The notes under the pieces were generated by a model. That model worked only from the letters and a program-made list of their open reading frames with translations, was not told the DNA's origin and searched no databases. 64,000 nt of DNA from Halorubrum vacuolatum (GTDB taxonomy: Archaea; Halobacteriota; Halobacteria; Halobacteriales; Haloferacaceae): the NCBI RefSeq assembly GCF_900188065.1, contig NZ_FZNQ01000009.1:1-64000 (forward strand), given 5' to 3'. The number at the start of each line of letters is the position of its first letter. Position 1 is the stretch's first letter. Below are positions 17,769 to 28,097 of the stretch, in pieces. The position numbers and the translations under genes were made by a program.

Positions 17769-19241
17769 CTCTCGGCCGAACATCTGGCGCATCATCGGAT
17801 GCATCTCCATCAGCTGTTCTTCGGCGATCTCCTCGTACAGCTTGTACGTGATCGAGACCGCTAGCAGCAGTCCAGTTCCCTCGACACCGCCGATAGTGCC
17901 GAGCATGTTCGCCATGACGGCGAGCACGCCGACGAGCGCACCACCGATGACGGTCACCTGCGGGATGTACCGCTCCATGACCTTCTCGACGACCTGTGGA
18001 TTACGCCGGAAGCCGGGGATCTGCATCCCGGAGTTCTGGATCTGCCGCGCGGTCGCCTCCGGGCCCATGCCGGTCGTCTCGACCCAGAAGATCGCGAAGA
18101 TCGCGCCGCCGATGACCATGAACGTCAAGTCGACGGTGATCCGGACGGCGATCATCCACGGCTCAACACCTGCCGGAAGCTCCCCGAGGAACCACATCCA
18201 ATCGGTCGGCTGATGGATGGGGTTCAAAAAGTAAAACAGGCCGTCGATAGGCTGCCCCTGCTCGCCGTAGACGCCGAGCCATGCGGGCATTCCCGCCCAC
18301 TGTGAGTGGAGGATCTGCCCGAAGAACTGGATGTTCGCCTGCAGCGCACGCACGAGGATCATCGGCAGGACCGACGCGTAGATGAGCTTCACCGGGAACC
18401 GACCCCGAGCACCCTTCACGCGGGCGTGGGAGAGCGGGATCTCGACACGAACCGACTCCGCGTAGACGACGACGGCGAAGATAAACACCGTCGTGAACAG
18501 GGCGAGCACCTGCCCGGGATCGAAAAGCAGCTGTTCGAGCCCAGCCGGCGTGAGCGGCGATTCGAGCGGTACGTCGCCGAGGATGATCCCGAACCAGCTC
18601 GCGAAGAAGCCGGTCTCACCGAGCGCCGAGAAGCTGAAGAAGCCGCCGATGATCTGCTGGCTCACCGCGGCGATAATGAACAGCCCGACGCCGGATCCGA
18701 CGCCCCACTTGCTCACGATTTCGTCCATGAACAGGATGAGGACCCCGCCGATGAACACCTGCGTGAATATCAGCAGCTCGACCCCGAACTCGCCGATCCC
18801 TAATGCGGCCGCGACGGCCGGATCGGATGGAAGGAACTCGCCGGTAAACACCATCGGTGCCGCCGTCAAGGCGGTGACGATGATGACGAGCAGCTTCTGG
18901 AGGCCCTGATAGAGGACCTGGTCACGTGGGTCGTTCGTATCGAGCCCGAGCAAGTTGGCACCGCCGAGCAGCTGCAGCACGATGGATGCCGTGACGATCG
19001 GGCCGATCCCGACCTGCAACAGCGAGCCGTGTTCGCCCGCAAGCACCGAGCGGAACTGCCCGAAGAAGTCCGTCCCCTGACCGGCCGCCAACCCGAACGG
19101 GTTGATGTTGGTCAGGAAGAAGTAGACGATCAAGATACCGGCCGTCCACGCGAGCTTCCGCTTGAACGGAACGTGACCCGCCGGACGCTCCACGACGGGG
19201 AGCCGCGTGAGCACCGGTTCGGCGACCTCCTTCCAGCTCAT
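17766..19241 (-). CDS. secY: Protein translocase subunit SecY
   Basis: A 491-aa Sec61-alpha/SecY channel subunit with about ten membrane segments. The cytosolic N terminus MSWKEVAEPVLTRLP leads into TM1; a plug-region sequence GTDFFGQFRSVLAGEHG follows, then GIGPIVTASIVLQLL (TM2a) and the loop DPRDQVLYQG. The cytosolic loop ESVRVEIPLSHARVKGARG (between TM6 and TM7) is basic and contacts the ribosome. It is the last gene of the spc operon, two bases after L15. The element's RHH-integrase genes follow after about 50 bases, where other haloarchaea continue with backbone genes. Confidence 0.97.
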   Translation of the reverse strand: MSWKEVAEPVLTRLPVVERPAGHVPFKRKLAWTAGILIVYFFLTNINPFGLAAGQGTDFFGQFRSVLAGEHGSLLQVGIGPIVTASIVLQLLGGANLLGLDTNDPRDQVLYQGLQKLLVIIVTALTAAPMVFTGEFLPSDPAVAAALGIGEFGVELLIFTQVFIGGVLILFMDEIVSKWGVGSGVGLFIIAAVSQQIIGGFFSFSALGETGFFASWFGIILGDVPLESPLTPAGLEQLLFDPGQVLALFTTVFIFAVVVYAESVRVEIPLSHARVKGARGRFPVKLIYASVLPMILVRALQANIQFFGQILHSQWAGMPAWLGVYGEQGQPIDGLFYFLNPIHQPTDWMWFLGELPAGVEPWMIAVRITVDLTFMVIGGAIFAIFWVETTGMGPEATARQIQNSGMQIPGFRRNPQVVEKVMERYIPQVTVIGGALVGVLAVMANMLGTIGGVEGTGLLLAVSITYKLYEEIAEEQLMEMHPMMRQMFGRE

Positions 19242-19243
19242 AC

Positions 19244-19738
19244 TTACGCCTCGTCAGCCTCGTCGTCTGAAGTGTCTTCTGGTTCGTCGGCGGATTCGGC
19301 ACGTTCCGAGAGGACGGCCGCACCGCCCGCCTCCTCGATGAGCTCGACCGCGCTCGCGGTGAACGCGTCGGCCGTCACGTGCAGTTCACGACGAACCTGT
19401 CCGGAACCGAGCACCTTGACGACGTCGGCCTCGTAGCCATCCTCAACGATATCGCGTGCGTCGATAACGTAGCCATCCCCGTCGGTCTCGGCGAGATCCT
19501 CCGCGACGTACAGCGCCGCGTCCTCATCGAGCTTCTGGACGGTGACCTCGACGACGTCGGCGACCGAGTCCTCGGGTCGTTTGAACCCGTGTTTGCCGAG
19601 CGGGCCGTAGTTGTGGAACTCGTGTTTCGAGCGGCCGGCCGCACCGCGACCACCGCGGTGACCGGCACCGCGCCGATTCTTGTGCGTACCGCCGCCGTGC
19701 GTGCGGGAACCGCGTTGTCTCCGTTTCTTGTTCGTCAT
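19244..19738 (-). CDS. rpl15: Ribosomal protein L15 (uL15)
   Basis: A 164-aa large-subunit protein. It starts at the ATG at 19738 that forms ATGA with the L30 stop. The Gly/Arg-rich N-terminal extension (RGSRTHGGGTHKNRRG) threads into 23S rRNA in known structures, followed by the globular domain with DVVKVLGSGQVRRELHV. The tail is strongly acidic (ADEPEDTSDDEADEA), a haloarchaeal trait. Longer upstream frames are open but lie within L30. Confidence 0.96.
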   Translation of the reverse strand: MTNKKRRQRGSRTHGGGTHKNRRGAGHRGGRGAAGRSKHEFHNYGPLGKHGFKRPEDSVADVVEVTVQKLDEDAALYVAEDLAETDGDGYVIDARDIVEDGYEADVVKVLGSGQVRRELHVTADAFTASAVELIEEAGGAAVLSERAESADEPEDTSDDEADEA

Positions 19739-20199
19739 CGCATGGCCTCCAGAAGTGCGTCGATCTCCTCGGTCGTGTGACGGCCGAGTTCGCCGCCCTC
19801 GACGACCGGGTGTTTGATCCCGTCGTGACCGCCGCGGGGAGCGTGCAGCCGCAGTGTCGGGGAGAGTCCCTGCTCGCGCAGGGTCGTCTCCTCGTCCACG
19901 AGTGCGGCAGCGAGCGCGTCGACGTCGTCGTAGTCGGTGTGTTCGCTCACCCACTCGTCGTCGATATCAGCGGCGCCTTCGAGCGGCTCGCCGCGGCGAC
20001 TGATGAGCAGCGCAACCGTCTCGGCGCTCGGTTCGCCGAACGCCACGAGGTCGTTCACCTTCGTGATCATCCCGCGGTAGGAATCGGTCTCCGGAACCAG
20101 CGTGGCGTGATTGACCCGCCCGATGTTGAGCATATCGAGCGTGTCGGTTACCTCGTAATTCACGTTAACCTCGCCGCGGAGCTGGACGATCGCCTGCAT
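19735..20199 (-). CDS. rpl30: Ribosomal protein L30 (uL30)
   Basis: A 154-aa archaeal-length L30 starting [13 protein letters not shown], with LNIGRVNHATLVPET and SYRGMITKVND typical of the family and a C-terminal archaeal extension containing SPTLRLHAPRGGHDG. The ATG at 20199 overlaps the S5 stop as TGATG; a GTG one codon earlier is also possible. It binds 23S and 5S rRNA regions of the large subunit. Confidence 0.96.
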   Translation of the reverse strand: MQAIVQLRGEVNVNYEVTDTLDMLNIGRVNHATLVPETDSYRGMITKVNDLVAFGEPSAETVALLISRRGEPLEGAADIDDEWVSEHTDYDDVDALAAALVDEETTLREQGLSPTLRLHAPRGGHDGIKHPVVEGGELGRHTTEEIDALLEAMR

Positions 20200-20846
20200 C
20201 ACTCGCTCACCCCATCATAGTGCACGCGACGGGCGTGCTCGGGCGTACGCGACTGTGCGGCGTTCTCCAACGCGTTGAACGTCGCCTTCGCGAGGTTCAC
20301 CGTCGTGCGGGTGTTGCCATCGGAGTTCGTCCAGGCGTCCTCGACGCCGGCGAGCTCCAGGATGTTTCGAACCGTCTCTGCGGCGGCCAGCCCGAGCCCC
20401 TGTGGGGCGGGCTTGATCTCGACGGTGACGGAACCGGCCTTGCCGGTCGCCTTCCGCGTCAACGAGTTCGTGCCGCCGGGCTGGTCCTCCCAGGATCCCG
20501 AGCCGCGGTCGACTTTGATGATGTTCAGCTTCGCGACGTCGATCGCCTTCTGGATCGCGCCGCCGACCTGATCGTCTCGCGCCTGAGCGAATCCGAGGTA
20601 GCCGTCGCGGTTGCCCACGGCGACCACACAGCGGAACTTCACCCGCCGCCCGGAGTCGGTCATTCGCTGGACCATGTTGATGTCCAGCACTTCGTCTTCG
20701 AGCCCCGGGAGGAGCTGGTCGACGATCTCGGCCTCCTTCAGCGGGAGTCCGGAGTCGAGCGCCTGCTCCATCGACGTGATGTCGCCGTCCTGTACCTTGC
20801 GGCCGAGCCGCGTTCGCGGTTCCCAGCCGTCGTTATGTCTACTCAT
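20199..20846 (-). CDS. rps5: Ribosomal protein S5 (uS5)
   Basis: A 215-aa small-subunit protein. It contains the N-terminal dsRNA-binding fold ([19 protein letters not shown]) and the C-terminal domain with [18 protein letters not shown]. It contributes to decoding fidelity and mRNA entry. It starts at the ATG at 20846 ([12 protein letters not shown]), which overlaps the L18 end by eight bases. Confidence 0.97.
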   Translation of the reverse strand: MSRHNDGWEPRTRLGRKVQDGDITSMEQALDSGLPLKEAEIVDQLLPGLEDEVLDINMVQRMTDSGRRVKFRCVVAVGNRDGYLGFAQARDDQVGGAIQKAIDVAKLNIIKVDRGSGSWEDQPGGTNSLTRKATGKAGSVTVEIKPAPQGLGLAAAETVRNILELAGVEDAWTNSDGNTRTTVNLAKATFNALENAAQSRTPEHARRVHYDGVSE

Positions 20847-21396
20847 GGTCCTCCTGTAGGGTGGAGAGCACCTCATCGAAGTGCTCGGGTAACGCGGTCG
20901 CGTCGAACTCCCCAGCGTAGAGCGGCTCGTCGAGCTGCTCGGCGTACGCAGCGATATGCTCGCCACGCGTGCGCGACCAGTCGGCCAGCACGTCGTCGTT
21001 GTGGGGGATCTCGAGGCCCGCGTCGATCGCTCCTTCCTGTACTGCAAACGTCTTGTTGCCGGGGGTCGCCGTGTTGAGCCCGATGTCGAGGACGGCCTCC
21101 TCGAGGCCGGCATCGACGGCGCGAGCGCCCGCGAGGTAGCCCGTCAGGTACGCGCTGGGAAGGTTACCCGTTGGGGCTTCCCAGCCGTACGCCGCGAGGT
21201 CCTCGCTGGAGGCGGCCGCATGGGTCTCATCGCCGTTCGGTCCGGGAGTCACCAGCTGCGCCCTGACGTGAGCGTTGCTCACCCGGGCGACCAGGCGAGG
21301 CTTGCCCGATTTCAACAGGCGCAACCGCTGATGGTAATCCGTCCGGACCTCTCGGCGGCGCCGCATCGGCACCTTGTATCGTGGTCCTGTTGCCAT
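20839..21396 (-). CDS. rpl18: Ribosomal protein L18 (uL18)
   Basis: A 185-aa archaeal L18, the 5S rRNA-binding protein of the central protuberance. Visible family sequence: [22 protein letters not shown], then [12 protein letters not shown], the GYLAGARA helix and the archaeal C-terminal extension. Its start overlaps the L19e stop by one base. Confidence 0.97.
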   Translation of the reverse strand: MATGPRYKVPMRRRREVRTDYHQRLRLLKSGKPRLVARVSNAHVRAQLVTPGPNGDETHAAASSEDLAAYGWEAPTGNLPSAYLTGYLAGARAVDAGLEEAVLDIGLNTATPGNKTFAVQEGAIDAGLEIPHNDDVLADWSRTRGEHIAAYAEQLDEPLYAGEFDATALPEHFDEVLSTLQEDHE

Positions 21397-21857
21397 TAGT
21401 CCGTCACCTCATAGCCGTACTGCGTCCGGATGTACGCCTCCAGACGCGCGACGTCCTCGAACTCGCCACCGCTCGCTTTGTTGTAGAGCTCACGGTATTC
21501 GGACGGGTCAAGGACGTCCTCCTCATCACGAAGTTCGCGAAGGCGGCGTCGCTGTGCGCGAATGCGCGCCTTCCAGTCGTCCTTCGTGTTCTGTCGAGCG
21601 CCGGCTTTCCCTTTGCGGGTCCCGGCACCCGAGCGATGCCCGTACGAGCGCTTTTCGGCGCGCTCACGGGCACGGCCGCGCGAGTTCGTCTTCGCGTCCT
21701 TCGCGCGGATCGTCCCTCGGTCGATCAGATCGCGAATGTCTTCACGCGTGATGGCGTCCGCGATCTCCTCCTGTGCGTCGGGGTCGAGCCACACGCGGCC
21801 CTTGCCGACATCGAGTTCGTCGGCCGCGAGCCGCTTTTGTGCCTTCAGGTCACTCAT
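21396..21857 (-). CDS. rpl19e: Ribosomal protein L19e (eL19)
   Basis: A 153-aa archaeal/eukaryotic large-subunit protein with no bacterial orthologue. It starts [15 protein letters not shown] and carries the conserved GKGRVWLDP, the basic central linker ([17 protein letters not shown]) and [15 protein letters not shown]. It overlaps the end of L32e by eight bases. Confidence 0.97.
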   Translation of the reverse strand: MSDLKAQKRLAADELDVGKGRVWLDPDAQEEIADAITREDIRDLIDRGTIRAKDAKTNSRGRARERAEKRSYGHRSGAGTRKGKAGARQNTKDDWKARIRAQRRRLRELRDEEDVLDPSEYRELYNKASGGEFEDVARLEAYIRTQYGYEVTD

Positions 21858-22560
21858 CGTCCACCTCCACCTCGATGTAGGTCGGGTTGAGCACGCGGAT
21901 CTCGCGTTCTTCGGCCTCGTCTTCGATCAGCTCGCGCTTTCGCGCGCCGACCTTCGAGGCGATGCGAACCGCCTGCGTGTCGCCGTCGACGCCTTCGAGG
22001 TCGTCCACGTTGTGTACGCGAACCTCCTCGAAGCCGCTCGGATGCAGGCCGCGCGCCGGCTTCGGCGAGCGGAAGCCCGCCTCGACGACGTCGCCTTTGC
22101 CCTTCATCCGACGGCGCTGTTTCGAGAGCCCGCCCCGCGGCTTCCGCCACGAGGTCGGGACGCGTTTCTTCTTGTGGTAGTCCTGCCGGTTGAACTGCGG
22201 TTTGCCCTCGCGATGCTTCTGTGCGAGCGCGCGAGCGGTCTCATCCGACAGCGTCGGCGTGCGGTCAGCGTGACCGCGGGGACGAAGCTCCGTCTCGACG
22301 TCCGACTCCTCGTCGTCCGCGTCGGCTTCGTCCTCCTCGTCGCTCTCGTCTTCGATCTCCGCGTCGGCCTCCTCGTCGACCTCGAGGCCGCCGACATCGG
22401 CTTTAATACGCGCGGCGAGCGCGTTGCCGATGCCGTCGACGTCGGAGAGTTCCGACTGGGAGGCCGCCTTCACGTCCTCGACCGTCTCGTAGCCGGCCGC
22501 CCGAAGGGCGTCCGCCTTCGACGGGCCGACACCGCTGATGTCTTCGAGTTCCTCGGACAT
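21850..22560 (-). CDS. rpl32e: Ribosomal protein L32e (eL32) with haloarchaeal N-terminal extension
   Basis: A 236-aa protein, long for L32e. Residues about 1-55 hold a helix-hairpin-helix pair ([17 protein letters not shown] and [13 protein letters not shown]) followed by a strongly acidic linker ([18 protein letters not shown]). The canonical L32e domain begins near residue 115 ([20 protein letters not shown]). The N-terminal extension is known from haloarchaeal homologues; its role is unclear but the fold binds nucleic acid. Confidence 0.95.
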   Translation of the reverse strand: MSEELEDISGVGPSKADALRAAGYETVEDVKAASQSELSDVDGIGNALAARIKADVGGLEVDEEADAEIEDESDEEDEADADDEESDVETELRPRGHADRTPTLSDETARALAQKHREGKPQFNRQDYHKKKRVPTSWRKPRGGLSKQRRRMKGKGDVVEAGFRSPKPARGLHPSGFEEVRVHNVDDLEGVDGDTQAVRIASKVGARKRELIEDEAEEREIRVLNPTYIEVEVDDE

Positions 22561-22562
22561 GG

Positions 22563-23096
22563 TTAGGCACCTCCAGTGGGTTTCTCGACGATGTACACGC
22601 CGTCCTGGAAGACGCGCGTGTCCTTGTCGGTCACTTTCGTCAGCTGTTCGATGTCGGCTGCGGTCTGCCCGACGGCCTCCTTGTCGGAGCCCGAGAGCGT
22701 GACCGTCTCGCCGTCGACCTGTACGTCGGTGTCGCCGCGGATCGGTGTCCGGCGTGCCGCTCGTTCACCGAGGAAGTTCTCGATGACGACCTCATCGCCC
22801 TGCACGGAGACCTGCATCGGGAAGTGAGCGTAGTACACCTCCATGGTGTACTCCCATCCCTCGGTGACACCGTGGATCATGTTGGCGATGTGGCTCTCGA
22901 AGGTGCCGACGGTGGCGTTCGTCTTCGCGTCCTCGTTTTCGGTCGCGATGACGATGGCGTCGCCGTCGACGCTCACGTCGATATCGGGGTACCAGAGGCG
23001 TCGCGTGACGCTCCCGTTTGGCCCCTCGACGGTGAGCTCGAGGTGGTCGACCTCGGCTGAGACGTCGTCCGGAATGTCGATTTCGATTCTGTTCAT
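22563..23096 (-). CDS. rpl6: Ribosomal protein L6 (uL6)
   Basis: A 177-aa protein with the two-repeat L6 fold: [20 protein letters not shown] at the start, [19 protein letters not shown] in the middle, and [11 protein letters not shown]. It sits at the base of the stalk near the sarcin-ricin loop. Two bases separate it from both S8 and L32e in the operon. Confidence 0.97.
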   Translation of the reverse strand: MNRIEIDIPDDVSAEVDHLELTVEGPNGSVTRRLWYPDIDVSVDGDAIVIATENEDAKTNATVGTFESHIANMIHGVTEGWEYTMEVYYAHFPMQVSVQGDEVVIENFLGERAARRTPIRGDTDVQVDGETVTLSGSDKEAVGQTAADIEQLTKVTDKDTRVFQDGVYIVEKPTGGA

Positions 23097-23098
23097 TG

Positions 23099-23491
23099 TT
23101 AGTAGACGTATGCGATCACTTGGCCACCGATGCCCGCCTCGCGGGCCTCGTAGTGGCTCATGATGCCGTGGCTCGTCGTGACGATGAGCGTCCCGTAGTC
23201 ACGGGCGGGGAGGAACCGCTTCTCCCACTTTTCGAACTCATCCGCGCCCGCCGAGTAGCGGGGTTTGACGGCGCCACACTCGTTGATCGCGCCTTTTAAT
23301 TCGACCTCGAACTTCCCGGCTTTCCCGTCGTCGACGAACTCGAAGCCGTCGACGTACCCGCGGTCATAAAAGACCTCGAGGACGGAGCCGATGATGTTTG
23401 AGGCGGGCTCTACCGTGAACGACAGGTGGCCAACGCTCTCGGCATTGTCCATGCCGGCGAGCGCGTTGGCGAACGGATCGTTTCCTGCCAT
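23099..23491 (-). CDS. rps8: Ribosomal protein S8 (uS8)
   Basis: A 130-aa small-subunit assembly protein that starts [18 protein letters not shown]. The C-terminal family signature is clear: [19 protein letters not shown] placed the start at the ATG at 23491; upstream open sequence belongs to the S14 gene, which ends two bases before. Confidence 0.97.
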   Translation of the reverse strand: MAGNDPFANALAGMDNAESVGHLSFTVEPASNIIGSVLEVFYDRGYVDGFEFVDDGKAGKFEVELKGAINECGAVKPRYSAGADEFEKWEKRFLPARDYGTLIVTTSHGIMSHYEAREAGIGGQVIAYVY

Positions 23492-23493
23492 GA

Positions 23494-23667
23494 TTAGCTG
23501 TACTTCTCGAATCCCATGTCTCGGGCGACCTCGCGGAAACACTGCCGGCAGAGGTTGATGTCGTACTTCCCGACGAGCCCCTGCTTGCGGCCACAGCGCC
23601 GGCACTCGTTCAGCTGGCCGGTCCGTTTCGCCGCGTGTTCACCCGTCTCTTCGTTTGCTTCGCTCAT
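23494..23667 (-). CDS. rps14: Ribosomal protein S14 (uS14), zinc-binding form
   Basis: A 57-aa protein beginning [17 protein letters not shown]. It carries the zinc ribbon [10 protein letters not shown] (Cys22, Cys25) and [15 protein letters not shown] (Cys40, Cys43), the four-Cys S14 type usual in archaea. Its ATG at 23667 overlaps the L5 stop as ATGA. Confidence 0.96.
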   Translation of the reverse strand: MSEANEETGEHAAKRTGQLNECRRCGRKQGLVGKYDINLCRQCFREVARDMGFEKYS

Positions 23668-24188
23668 TCGGTAACCTCGACGTCGAAGTTCGCTTCGAGG
23701 AACGCGATCGCGTCCTCGGCGGTCATCCGGTGATTCGACGGGATCGACCGGCTCGCCTTGTCGCGTTTGGCGACGCGATAGCCCGGACGGACGATCGTCG
23801 TCGTCACGTCGAGCCCGTAGATCCCGACGTTCGGGTCGTACTCCTGGCTCGGGAAGTCCGTGTGATCGGCGATCCCGAAGCTCAGGTTCCCCGTCTCATC
23901 GAACTGGCCCTTCGTGACGTCCACGAGCGACAGCGCGGTCTCGAGGAACGCGTGGGCGTCCTCGCCGCGCAGCGTCACCTTGACGCCGATCGGGTCGCCC
24001 TTGCGGATGCCGAACTCGCCGACGGTCCGCTTCGCGGTCGTCCGAACCGACTGCTGGCCCGTGATCGCCTCGATGATCTCCTCGGCGTCCGCGAGCGGGT
24101 CACCGCCGCGGCCGACGCCCATGTGGACGACGACCTTCTCCAGATACGCCTCACGCATCTCGTGGGAGGCGGTCTCGGCTTCACTCAT
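23664..24188 (-). CDS. rpl5: Ribosomal protein L5 (uL5)
   Basis: A 174-aa 5S rRNA-binding protein. It starts [19 protein letters not shown], with [18 protein letters not shown], the P-site tRNA-facing loop region and [18 protein letters not shown] toward the end. The ATG at 24188 lies inside the last codons of S4e (eight-base overlap). Confidence 0.97.
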   Translation of the reverse strand: MSEAETASHEMREAYLEKVVVHMGVGRGGDPLADAEEIIEAITGQQSVRTTAKRTVGEFGIRKGDPIGVKVTLRGEDAHAFLETALSLVDVTKGQFDETGNLSFGIADHTDFPSQEYDPNVGIYGLDVTTTIVRPGYRVAKRDKASRSIPSNHRMTAEDAIAFLEANFDVEVTE

Positions 24189-24936
24189 CGGAATCACCCG
24201 CCTCGTCGGCGTCGACCTCCTCGGTCGTCGCATCCGGCGCGTCGTCGTCCGTGAAGTTCTCGTCGATGACGACGAGGTACTCCTCGACCGTCTCGTAGCC
24301 GCCGTCGTCATCGCTGACGACGACGCCGTTCGAACCCGAACCGAGCGTGACGTCGATCGACTCGATCTCGCCGATTCGACCGGCGTGCTGGCCGGCGACG
24401 GCGGTCACGAGCGCGCCCTCCCCGTACTCGAAGTGGGCGACGATCTCCTTCGACTCGTTGTCGATGACGATCGAGTCCTTCGTGGCGTAGTCCGTGTCGG
24501 CGTCGACGCGGACGTTCGTCCCGTCATGGAGCGTCAACTGGATCTCGCCGCCGGGAACGACCGTCTTGTTCATCACCTTGCCGAGCCGACCGTCCGCGGC
24601 GGACGCGTCGATGGGCGTCAGCGCGAGTCGGCCACCCTCGTCGGGGAAGACCCGGAAGTACTCCTCACGCGACGGGAACGACAGGATGTCGAACATCCCG
24701 ATCGGCCGTCGTTCGTTGGAGACCGGATCCCCGTTCACGAGGACCGCGTCGTTGTTCAGCGCATAGCGCGCCTCCTTTTTCGAGTCGACGTAGCCGAGCA
24801 CGTCACGCAGCAACACAACGAGGGGGACCCCGGCTTCGCCGTGGGGGCCCGCACCCGCCTTCACCGTGAACGTGTTCGTCTTCCGTTCGACCGGCCAGGA
24901 GTTCGGTACCGCCAGTCGTTTCTGATGTCGCGTCAT
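24181..24936 (-). CDS. rps4e: Ribosomal protein S4e (eS4)
   Basis: A 251-aa archaeal/eukaryotic small-subunit protein with an S4-like domain ([19 protein letters not shown]) and a central and KOW-like region ([18 protein letters not shown]). The acidic tail ([19 protein letters not shown]) is an adaptation to high intracellular salt. It overlaps the L24 stop by four bases. Confidence 0.97.
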   Translation of the reverse strand: MTRHQKRLAVPNSWPVERKTNTFTVKAGAGPHGEAGVPLVVLLRDVLGYVDSKKEARYALNNDAVLVNGDPVSNERRPIGMFDILSFPSREEYFRVFPDEGGRLALTPIDASAADGRLGKVMNKTVVPGGEIQLTLHDGTNVRVDADTDYATKDSIVIDNESKEIVAHFEYGEGALVTAVAGQHAGRIGEIESIDVTLGSGSNGVVVSDDDGGYETVEEYLVVIDENFTDDDAPDATTEEVDADEAGDSDE

Positions 24937-25289
24937 TCGTCGTCCTCCTGGAGCCGCGCCGCACGGCGCTCGTCCTCGAGGTCCAGTTCGGTCACGCGGA
25001 CGTTGCTCGCCGGGAGCGGACGGGGAACCTCCTCCCCGTCCGCCTTCTCGACGGTGACGTCCTCGACGGTGATCCGTCGTGAGGACAGATCCACGGCGAT
25101 GACCTCGCCTTCCGTACCGGCGTGGTCGCCGCGGAGCACCTCGACGGTGTCGCCCGCGTTGACGCGGACGTTCCGCTGACCGTACTCCTCACGGAGGTCG
25201 TCCGTGAGCGTGGCCCGGACCCGCTTCTGTCGCTCGTGCAGCGACGCGGTCTCCGACCGTTTTCGTTGTTTACGTGGCTGTTTCGTCAT
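24933..25289 (-). CDS. rpl24: Ribosomal protein L24 (uL24)
   Basis: A 118-aa protein. The KOW motif is visible as [20 protein letters not shown] at about residues 45-64, after a basic N-terminal segment ([19 protein letters not shown]). L24 is an early assembly protein near the exit tunnel. Two bases separate it from L14. Confidence 0.97.
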   Translation of the reverse strand: MTKQPRKQRKRSETASLHERQKRVRATLTDDLREEYGQRNVRVNAGDTVEVLRGDHAGTEGEVIAVDLSSRRITVEDVTVEKADGEEVPRPLPASNVRVTELDLEDERRAARLQEDDE

Positions 25290-25291
25290 GG

Positions 25292-25690
25292 TTATACGAT
25301 CATCGTCGCGGTGGACGCGATGCTCCCGTAGCGCTCGGCGACCTCGCGGGCGACGGGACCTTTGATCTCCGTGCCGCGTGGTTCATCGAGGTCATCGATG
25401 ATGACGGCCGCGTTGTCCTCGAAGCGGACGCGCAGGCCGTCGGGACGGCGGATCGGCTTGCGCTGGCGGACGACGACCGCCTCCAGCACCTGCCGCCGCA
25501 TCTCCGGGGTTCCCTTCGTCACCGAGACGGTCACCTTGTCGCCGATCCCCGCCTTCGGGTGGCGGCTCTTCACGCCGGAGTAGCCGGCGACGGAGATGAC
25601 CTTCAGCTCACGCGCGCCGGTGTTATCCGCACACGTGATGAGCGACCCCTTCGAGAGACCCTGCGTGATGTCGGCTTTGAGCGCCTCCAT
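25292..25690 (-). CDS. rpl14: Ribosomal protein L14 (uL14)
   Basis: A 132-aa protein starting [12 protein letters not shown], with the family signature [14 protein letters not shown] and a C-terminal [18 protein letters not shown]. The ATG at 25690 overlaps the S17 stop as TGATG; a GTG just before it would add one residue. It forms an intersubunit bridge and is the archaeal aIF6 contact. Confidence 0.97.
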   Translation of the reverse strand: MEALKADITQGLSKGSLITCADNTGARELKVISVAGYSGVKSRHPKAGIGDKVTVSVTKGTPEMRRQVLEAVVVRQRKPIRRPDGLRVRFEDNAAVIIDDLDEPRGTEIKGPVAREVAERYGSIASTATMIV

Positions 25691-26034
25691 CACCGATCAC
25701 CCGAGAGGTTCTCGACGACGACGTGTGATTTCGTCTTCGAGAGCGGTCGCGTCTCCGCGATTCGTACTTCATCACCGACTGCGAGCGGCTCGAGCACGCC
25801 CGGCACGTGGGCCGGGATGCGCGAGCGACGTTTCATGTACCGGTCGTATTTCGGCACGAAGACGTCGTATTCCCGCTCGACGATGACGGTCTTTTCCATG
25901 TCCGTCGACACGACCGTCCCCTCTCGGAGCTGGCCGCGGACGGGAAGCTCCCCATAAAAGGGACACTTCTCATAATCGTAATCCTCCGGGTCGTCTGGTT
26001 CCGGAGGCGTGGGTACGTCGATTCCTATCGCCAT
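25690..26034 (-). CDS. rps17: Ribosomal protein S17 (uS17)
   Basis: A 114-aa OB-fold protein that binds 16S rRNA. It starts [20 protein letters not shown]; the archaeal N terminus contains [12 protein letters not shown], followed by [19 protein letters not shown]. The start at 26034 overlaps the end of the Rnp1 gene by ten bases. Confidence 0.96.
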   Translation of the reverse strand: MAIGIDVPTPPEPDDPEDYDYEKCPFYGELPVRGQLREGTVVSTDMEKTVIVEREYDVFVPKYDRYMKRRSRIPAHVPGVLEPLAVGDEVRIAETRPLSKTKSHVVVENLSGDR

Positions 26035-26471
26035 TGTGTAACACCTCGTTCGGTGCGTTCGGCGGGCCGGTCCCGCAACCGCGTGCCATCCACCGTCACG
26101 TAGACCGCGTCTTTGCACTCGCCTCGCTGGCTCGCCGGATCGGCGTCGGTGACGCCGCCTCCGGACGGGCCAGACTGACGGGGGCGGACCCCCGCAGTAT
26201 CCGACCCGAGTTGGGACGCGGACCCCGACGACTGGCCGTCGTCGGCGGCTTCATCTGTGCGGACGGTCGCCTCCTCGACGACCATAAACTCGAACGTCGT
26301 GCCCGATTTGGGCACCCGTTTGTCCCCCGAGCCCGTGCGGATCACGAGCGTCCGCTGTGTCTCACCCGACGTTCGACCGGCGAGCCCGACGTGGGCGTCG
26401 CTGTCGGCGTCGACCACCCGAACCGGGAGGCCGATGAGTTCGTGTCGTGTGAGGGTTTCGGGGGAGATCAT
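26025..26471 (-). CDS. rnp1: RNase P protein component 1 (Rnp1/Pop4/Rpp29)
   Basis: A 148-aa subunit of archaeal RNase P, which matures tRNA 5' ends. It starts MISPETLTRHELIGLPVRVV; the Sm-like barrel follows with TLVIRTGSGDKRVPKSGTTF and closes with VYVTVDGTRLRDRPAERTE. Between about residues 72 and 117 there is a Ser/Gly/Asp-rich insertion (DDGQSSGSASQLGSD) that looks like a disordered loop between strands. Its place between L29 and S17 is typical of archaea. Confidence 0.93.
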   Translation of the reverse strand: MISPETLTRHELIGLPVRVVDADSDAHVGLAGRTSGETQRTLVIRTGSGDKRVPKSGTTFEFMVVEEATVRTDEAADDGQSSGSASQLGSDTAGVRPRQSGPSGGGVTDADPASQRGECKDAVYVTVDGTRLRDRPAERTERGVTQWR

Positions 26472-26476
26472 TCGTA

Positions 26477-26689
26477 TTACTCGTCGTCGAAGTCGCCTTC
26501 TTCCGCCTGGATCGTCTTGATCCGAGCGATGGTCTTTTTCAGCTCGTTCATGCGCCCCGGGCTCTCCGGCATGCCGCCGGCGGCCTGCTGGGCTTTCATA
26601 TTGAGGAGCTCCGTTTCGAGTTCCTCCAGTTCGACCTCGCGCTCCGCGGCGGTCATGTCGCGGATCTCTTCGGTGTAGAGGATCGCCAT
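26477..26689 (-). CDS. rpl29: Ribosomal protein L29 (uL29)
   Basis: A 70-aa helical-hairpin protein starting [18 protein letters not shown], with the second-helix signature [15 protein letters not shown]. It lies near the tunnel exit, where SRP docks. The ATG overlaps the S3 stop as TGATG. Confidence 0.97.
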   Translation of the reverse strand: MAILYTEEIRDMTAAEREVELEELETELLNMKAQQAAGGMPESPGRMNELKKTIARIKTIQAEEGDFDDE

Positions 26690-27630
26690 CAGTTGTCCTC
26701 CTCCGTCTCCTCGTCGGCGGCTTCCATCTCGGCGACGAGGTCAGCCGCCTCCGCTTCGATCTCCTCGTCGAGGTCATCGAACTCGGCGTCGTCCGTCTCG
26801 CCGGTCTCGACCGGCTCCTCGGGCGCGGCGTCGGTCGCCTCCTCGCCCGTCGAGTGGGTCTCCTCGACGACCTCCTCGACGATCTCCTCGTCGATGACGT
26901 CGGGGTCGACGGAATCGTCGGCGGCGTCGTCATCCTCGTCGCTTTCGACCTCGGGCACCTCGTCCGGCTCCTCCTCCAGGAGGGCCTCGACACCCTCATC
27001 GTCGCCGGCGGCCTGCTCGACTTCCGGCACCTCGGCATCCTCACGGACGTCGAAGTCGTCGGGGAGCTTCGCGCCCGGCGGGATGATCTTCACCGTCACG
27101 CCGATCGTGCCGAGTTTCATCACCGCGACACCCTGACCGGAGTCGACGACGGTCTGTGCGGGCTCGCCGTTGTGCTTGATGTAGCCGCGGTTGAACTTCT
27201 CCACGCGCGAGCGGGCGCCGGTGACCTTCCCGGAGAGGACGATCTCGGCGCCGAGTGCGCCCGCGTCCATGATCCGGTCGATCGTCGTGTGGCCCGCCTT
27301 CCGGAAGTACCAGCCGCGCTCGAGGGCGTTCGCGAGCCGATCCGCAACGATCTGTGCGTTCAGATCCGGTTCGTCGACCTCCTGGACATCGATCTGCGGG
27401 TCGTCCATGTCGAACCGGGTCTCCAGCTCGCTCGTGATCTTTCGGATGTTCTTTCCGCCCTTGCCGATGACCATCCCGGGCTTTTCGGCCTTCAAAACGA
27501 TCTGGGTGCCCATCGGCGTCTTGGCGACGTCCATGCCGCCGTACCCAGCGCGGCCGAGCTCCTCCGCGAAGAACTCGTCTATCTGTGCGCGCCGGAGCCC
27601 GCTCTCGATGAATTCGTGTTCGTCAGCCAT
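26689..27630 (-). CDS. rps3: Ribosomal protein S3 (uS3) with long acidic tail
   Basis: A 313-aa protein. The KH domain is clear ([18 protein letters not shown], about residues 52-69), followed by the S3 C-terminal domain ([35 protein letters not shown]). From about residue 205 it becomes a roughly 110-residue Asp/Glu-rich tail. S3 lines the mRNA entry channel. The tail is usual in haloarchaea and probably disordered. It overlaps L22 by one base. Confidence 0.97.
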   Translation of the reverse strand: MADEHEFIESGLRRAQIDEFFAEELGRAGYGGMDVAKTPMGTQIVLKAEKPGMVIGKGGKNIRKITSELETRFDMDDPQIDVQEVDEPDLNAQIVADRLANALERGWYFRKAGHTTIDRIMDAGALGAEIVLSGKVTGARSRVEKFNRGYIKHNGEPAQTVVDSGQGVAVMKLGTIGVTVKIIPPGAKLPDDFDVREDAEVPEVEQAAGDDEGVEALLEEEPDEVPEVESDEDDDAADDSVDPDVIDEEIVEEVVEETHSTGEEATDAAPEEPVETGETDDAEFDDLDEEIEAEAADLVAEMEAADEETEEDN

Positions 27631-28094
27631 TAGTTATCCGCCTCCGGGTCCTCGATGATCAGTTCGACGTCCGCGAGCGTGGTGTTCCACTTCGTCGCGC
27701 CGGCCGCGCGTGGGTTGCGACCCGGGCGCTCGCCGACCTTGTGTGGGGCGACGTGTTTGATCACCATCTCCTCGCCGTCGAAGCCCTGTTCGTTCGCGTT
27801 GTTGCGCACGTTCTCTAGGAGCTTCAGGAAGTCCTTGGCGGCCTTCTCGGGGTAGCGACCCGCGTCCCACCCGTCGATGTCCGAGCGGTGGCCCGCGCCG
27901 GCGTTGTGCTGGCGCATCGGGACCGAACGCTCGCCGTCGATGACCGCGCGGAGGAACGCCTCCGCGTCGGCGACGGTCTCGCCTTTGATCTCCCGGGAGA
28001 TCTCCTTGCTGTCCTTCACGCTGATGGGCCGGTCACGGAGCATCCCCTTGGCGGTGGTCTCCGGGTCGGCCTCGACGCTGTAGTTGATTCCCAT
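27630..28094 (-). CDS. rpl22: Ribosomal protein L22 (uL22)
   Basis: A 154-aa archaeal L22 starting [18 protein letters not shown]. Visible signatures are [21 protein letters not shown] and the tunnel-lining hairpin [16 protein letters not shown]. It sits three bases downstream of S19. Confidence 0.97.
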   Translation of the reverse strand: MGINYSVEADPETTAKGMLRDRPISVKDSKEISREIKGETVADAEAFLRAVIDGERSVPMRQHNAGAGHRSDIDGWDAGRYPEKAAKDFLKLLENVRNNANEQGFDGEEMVIKHVAPHKVGERPGRNPRAAGATKWNTTLADVELIIEDPEADN

Positions 28095-28097
28095 GGA

